Shown here: one piece after another, positions 34,781 to 34,965 of the stretch
How positions within the stretch are numbered: position 1 is the first letter of the stretch
Layout of the letters: each line of letters begins with the position of its first letter
Source of the DNA: Clostridia bacterium
Lineage (GTDB): Bacteria; Bacillota; Clostridia; Oscillospirales; Acutalibacteraceae
Assembly (NCBI GenBank): GCA_017398485.1
Contig: JAFQFY010000006.1
Coordinates: 1-34,965 of the forward strand
Direction of reading: 5' to 3'
DNA: 34,965 nucleotides
Program-made: the position numbers and the translations under genes
The notes under the pieces: generated by a model
Seen by the model: only the letters and a program-made list of their open reading frames with translations
Databases searched by the model: none
Told to the model about the DNA's origin: nothing

Positions 34781-34954
34781 ATATCATTCCCGTAAGGAAG
34801 TGCTTATTTATGTTAATTCTTGGTATCGAATCTTCCTGCGACGAAACCAGAGCGACGCCGCATTTCTACTCTCTTTAATTGGGTGGCTGTCGCTCCACAA
34901 TATGCCTGACGGCATATTGCCGAGTGCGGTGCGGCGGCCGTTTCGTTTTTGACC
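34781..34954 (+). repeat. Tandem repeat unit 2 (174 bp)
   Basis: Same layout as unit 1. The head differs at codon third positions and in the spacer before the ribosome-binding site (CCCGTAAGG against CCATCAAGG). The 119-bp structured part is identical. Confidence 0.9.
34810..34878 (+). pseudogene. tsaD: tsaD 5' fragment, head 2 (recoded, interrupted after codon 13)
   Basis: ATG 34810 encodes the same MLILGIESSCDET as head 1 but with five different codons (CTT, GGT, ATC, GAC, GAA in place of CTC, GGA, ATT, GAT, GAG). It is interrupted at the same codon by the same sequence and stops at 34878. Confidence 0.8.
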
Positions 34955-34965
34955 ATATCATTCCA
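34955..34965 (+). repeat. Start of a third repeat unit at the window edge
   Basis: ATATCATTCC recurs at 34955, again 174 bp on. The last base (A) matches unit 1 and not unit 2, so the array appears to continue with a unit 1-like head. Confidence 0.6.

Noticed and set aside
34607..34965. CRISPR array as an explanation for the terminal repeats
   Set aside because: The repeat unit is 174 bp and contains coding tsaD sequence; there are no short repeats with unique spacers and no cas genes.

Overview
The window looks like a GC-rich Clostridia chromosome (Bacillota, probably an uncultured gut member of the Oscillospirales/Ruminococcaceae). The signs are the gene order rplU-prp-rpmA-obgE-mrnC, an L27 with the cleavable Firmicute N-terminus, Bacillus-type parS sites, a strong GGAGG ribosome-binding-site habit with frequent GTG/TTG starts, and Thr-rich linkers on surface proteins. 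The taxonomic call is inference; no rRNA is present.

Layout. (1) 1-6880, minus: the 5' part of a giant secreted adhesin-like protein (at least 2293 residues, 3' end outside the window), with eight Ig-like repeats, an InlB-type repeat and a long Pmp/beta-helix region. (2) 7055-10183: an NhaC-type antiporter and a convergent MFS carrier sharing one terminator. (3) 10295-12062: two perfect parS sites and parA-parB, suggesting proximity to the replication origin. (4) 12112-14158: an acyl-ACP thioesterase, an overlapping gene with a possible PD-(D/E)XK nuclease signature, and queT behind a compact preQ1-I-type riboswitch. (5) 14169-16682: a zinc/manganese ABC importer (binding protein, ATPase, permease) behind a 9-5-9 inverted repeat. 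(6) 16802-24214: three paralogous cytoplasmic family-20 glycosidases. Copies A and B form an operon; copy C is separate but has a closely matching promoter. A GNAT protein and a YitT-family protein lie between them on the other strand. (7) 24269-29608, minus: a DHHW/AlgX-like protein with an MBOAT acyltransferase (polymer O-acetylation pair) and a large membrane-anchored surface protein. (8) 29786-32572, minus: the ribosomal/GTPase cluster rplU-prp-rpmA-obgE-mrnC. (9) 32631-34604, plus: an SH3b-VanY carboxypeptidase, acpP and rimI. (10) 34607-34965: a 174-bp tandem repeat. Each unit carries a ribosome-binding site and the first 13 codons of tsaD, then runs into an identical 119-bp structured sequence.

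Themes. Much of the window serves the cell surface and glycans: adhesin, surface protein, O-acetylation pair, VanY peptidase and GlcNAc/GalNAc-type hydrolases. The rest is core housekeeping. The most unusual item is the tsaD-head array at the right end. Its two heads differ only at synonymous codon positions, while the sequence that interrupts them is identical. It could be a mobile or cassette-like element that rebuilds the start of an essential gene, or a strain-mixture artefact at a contig end. All coordinates and motifs were read by eye; no database search was run.
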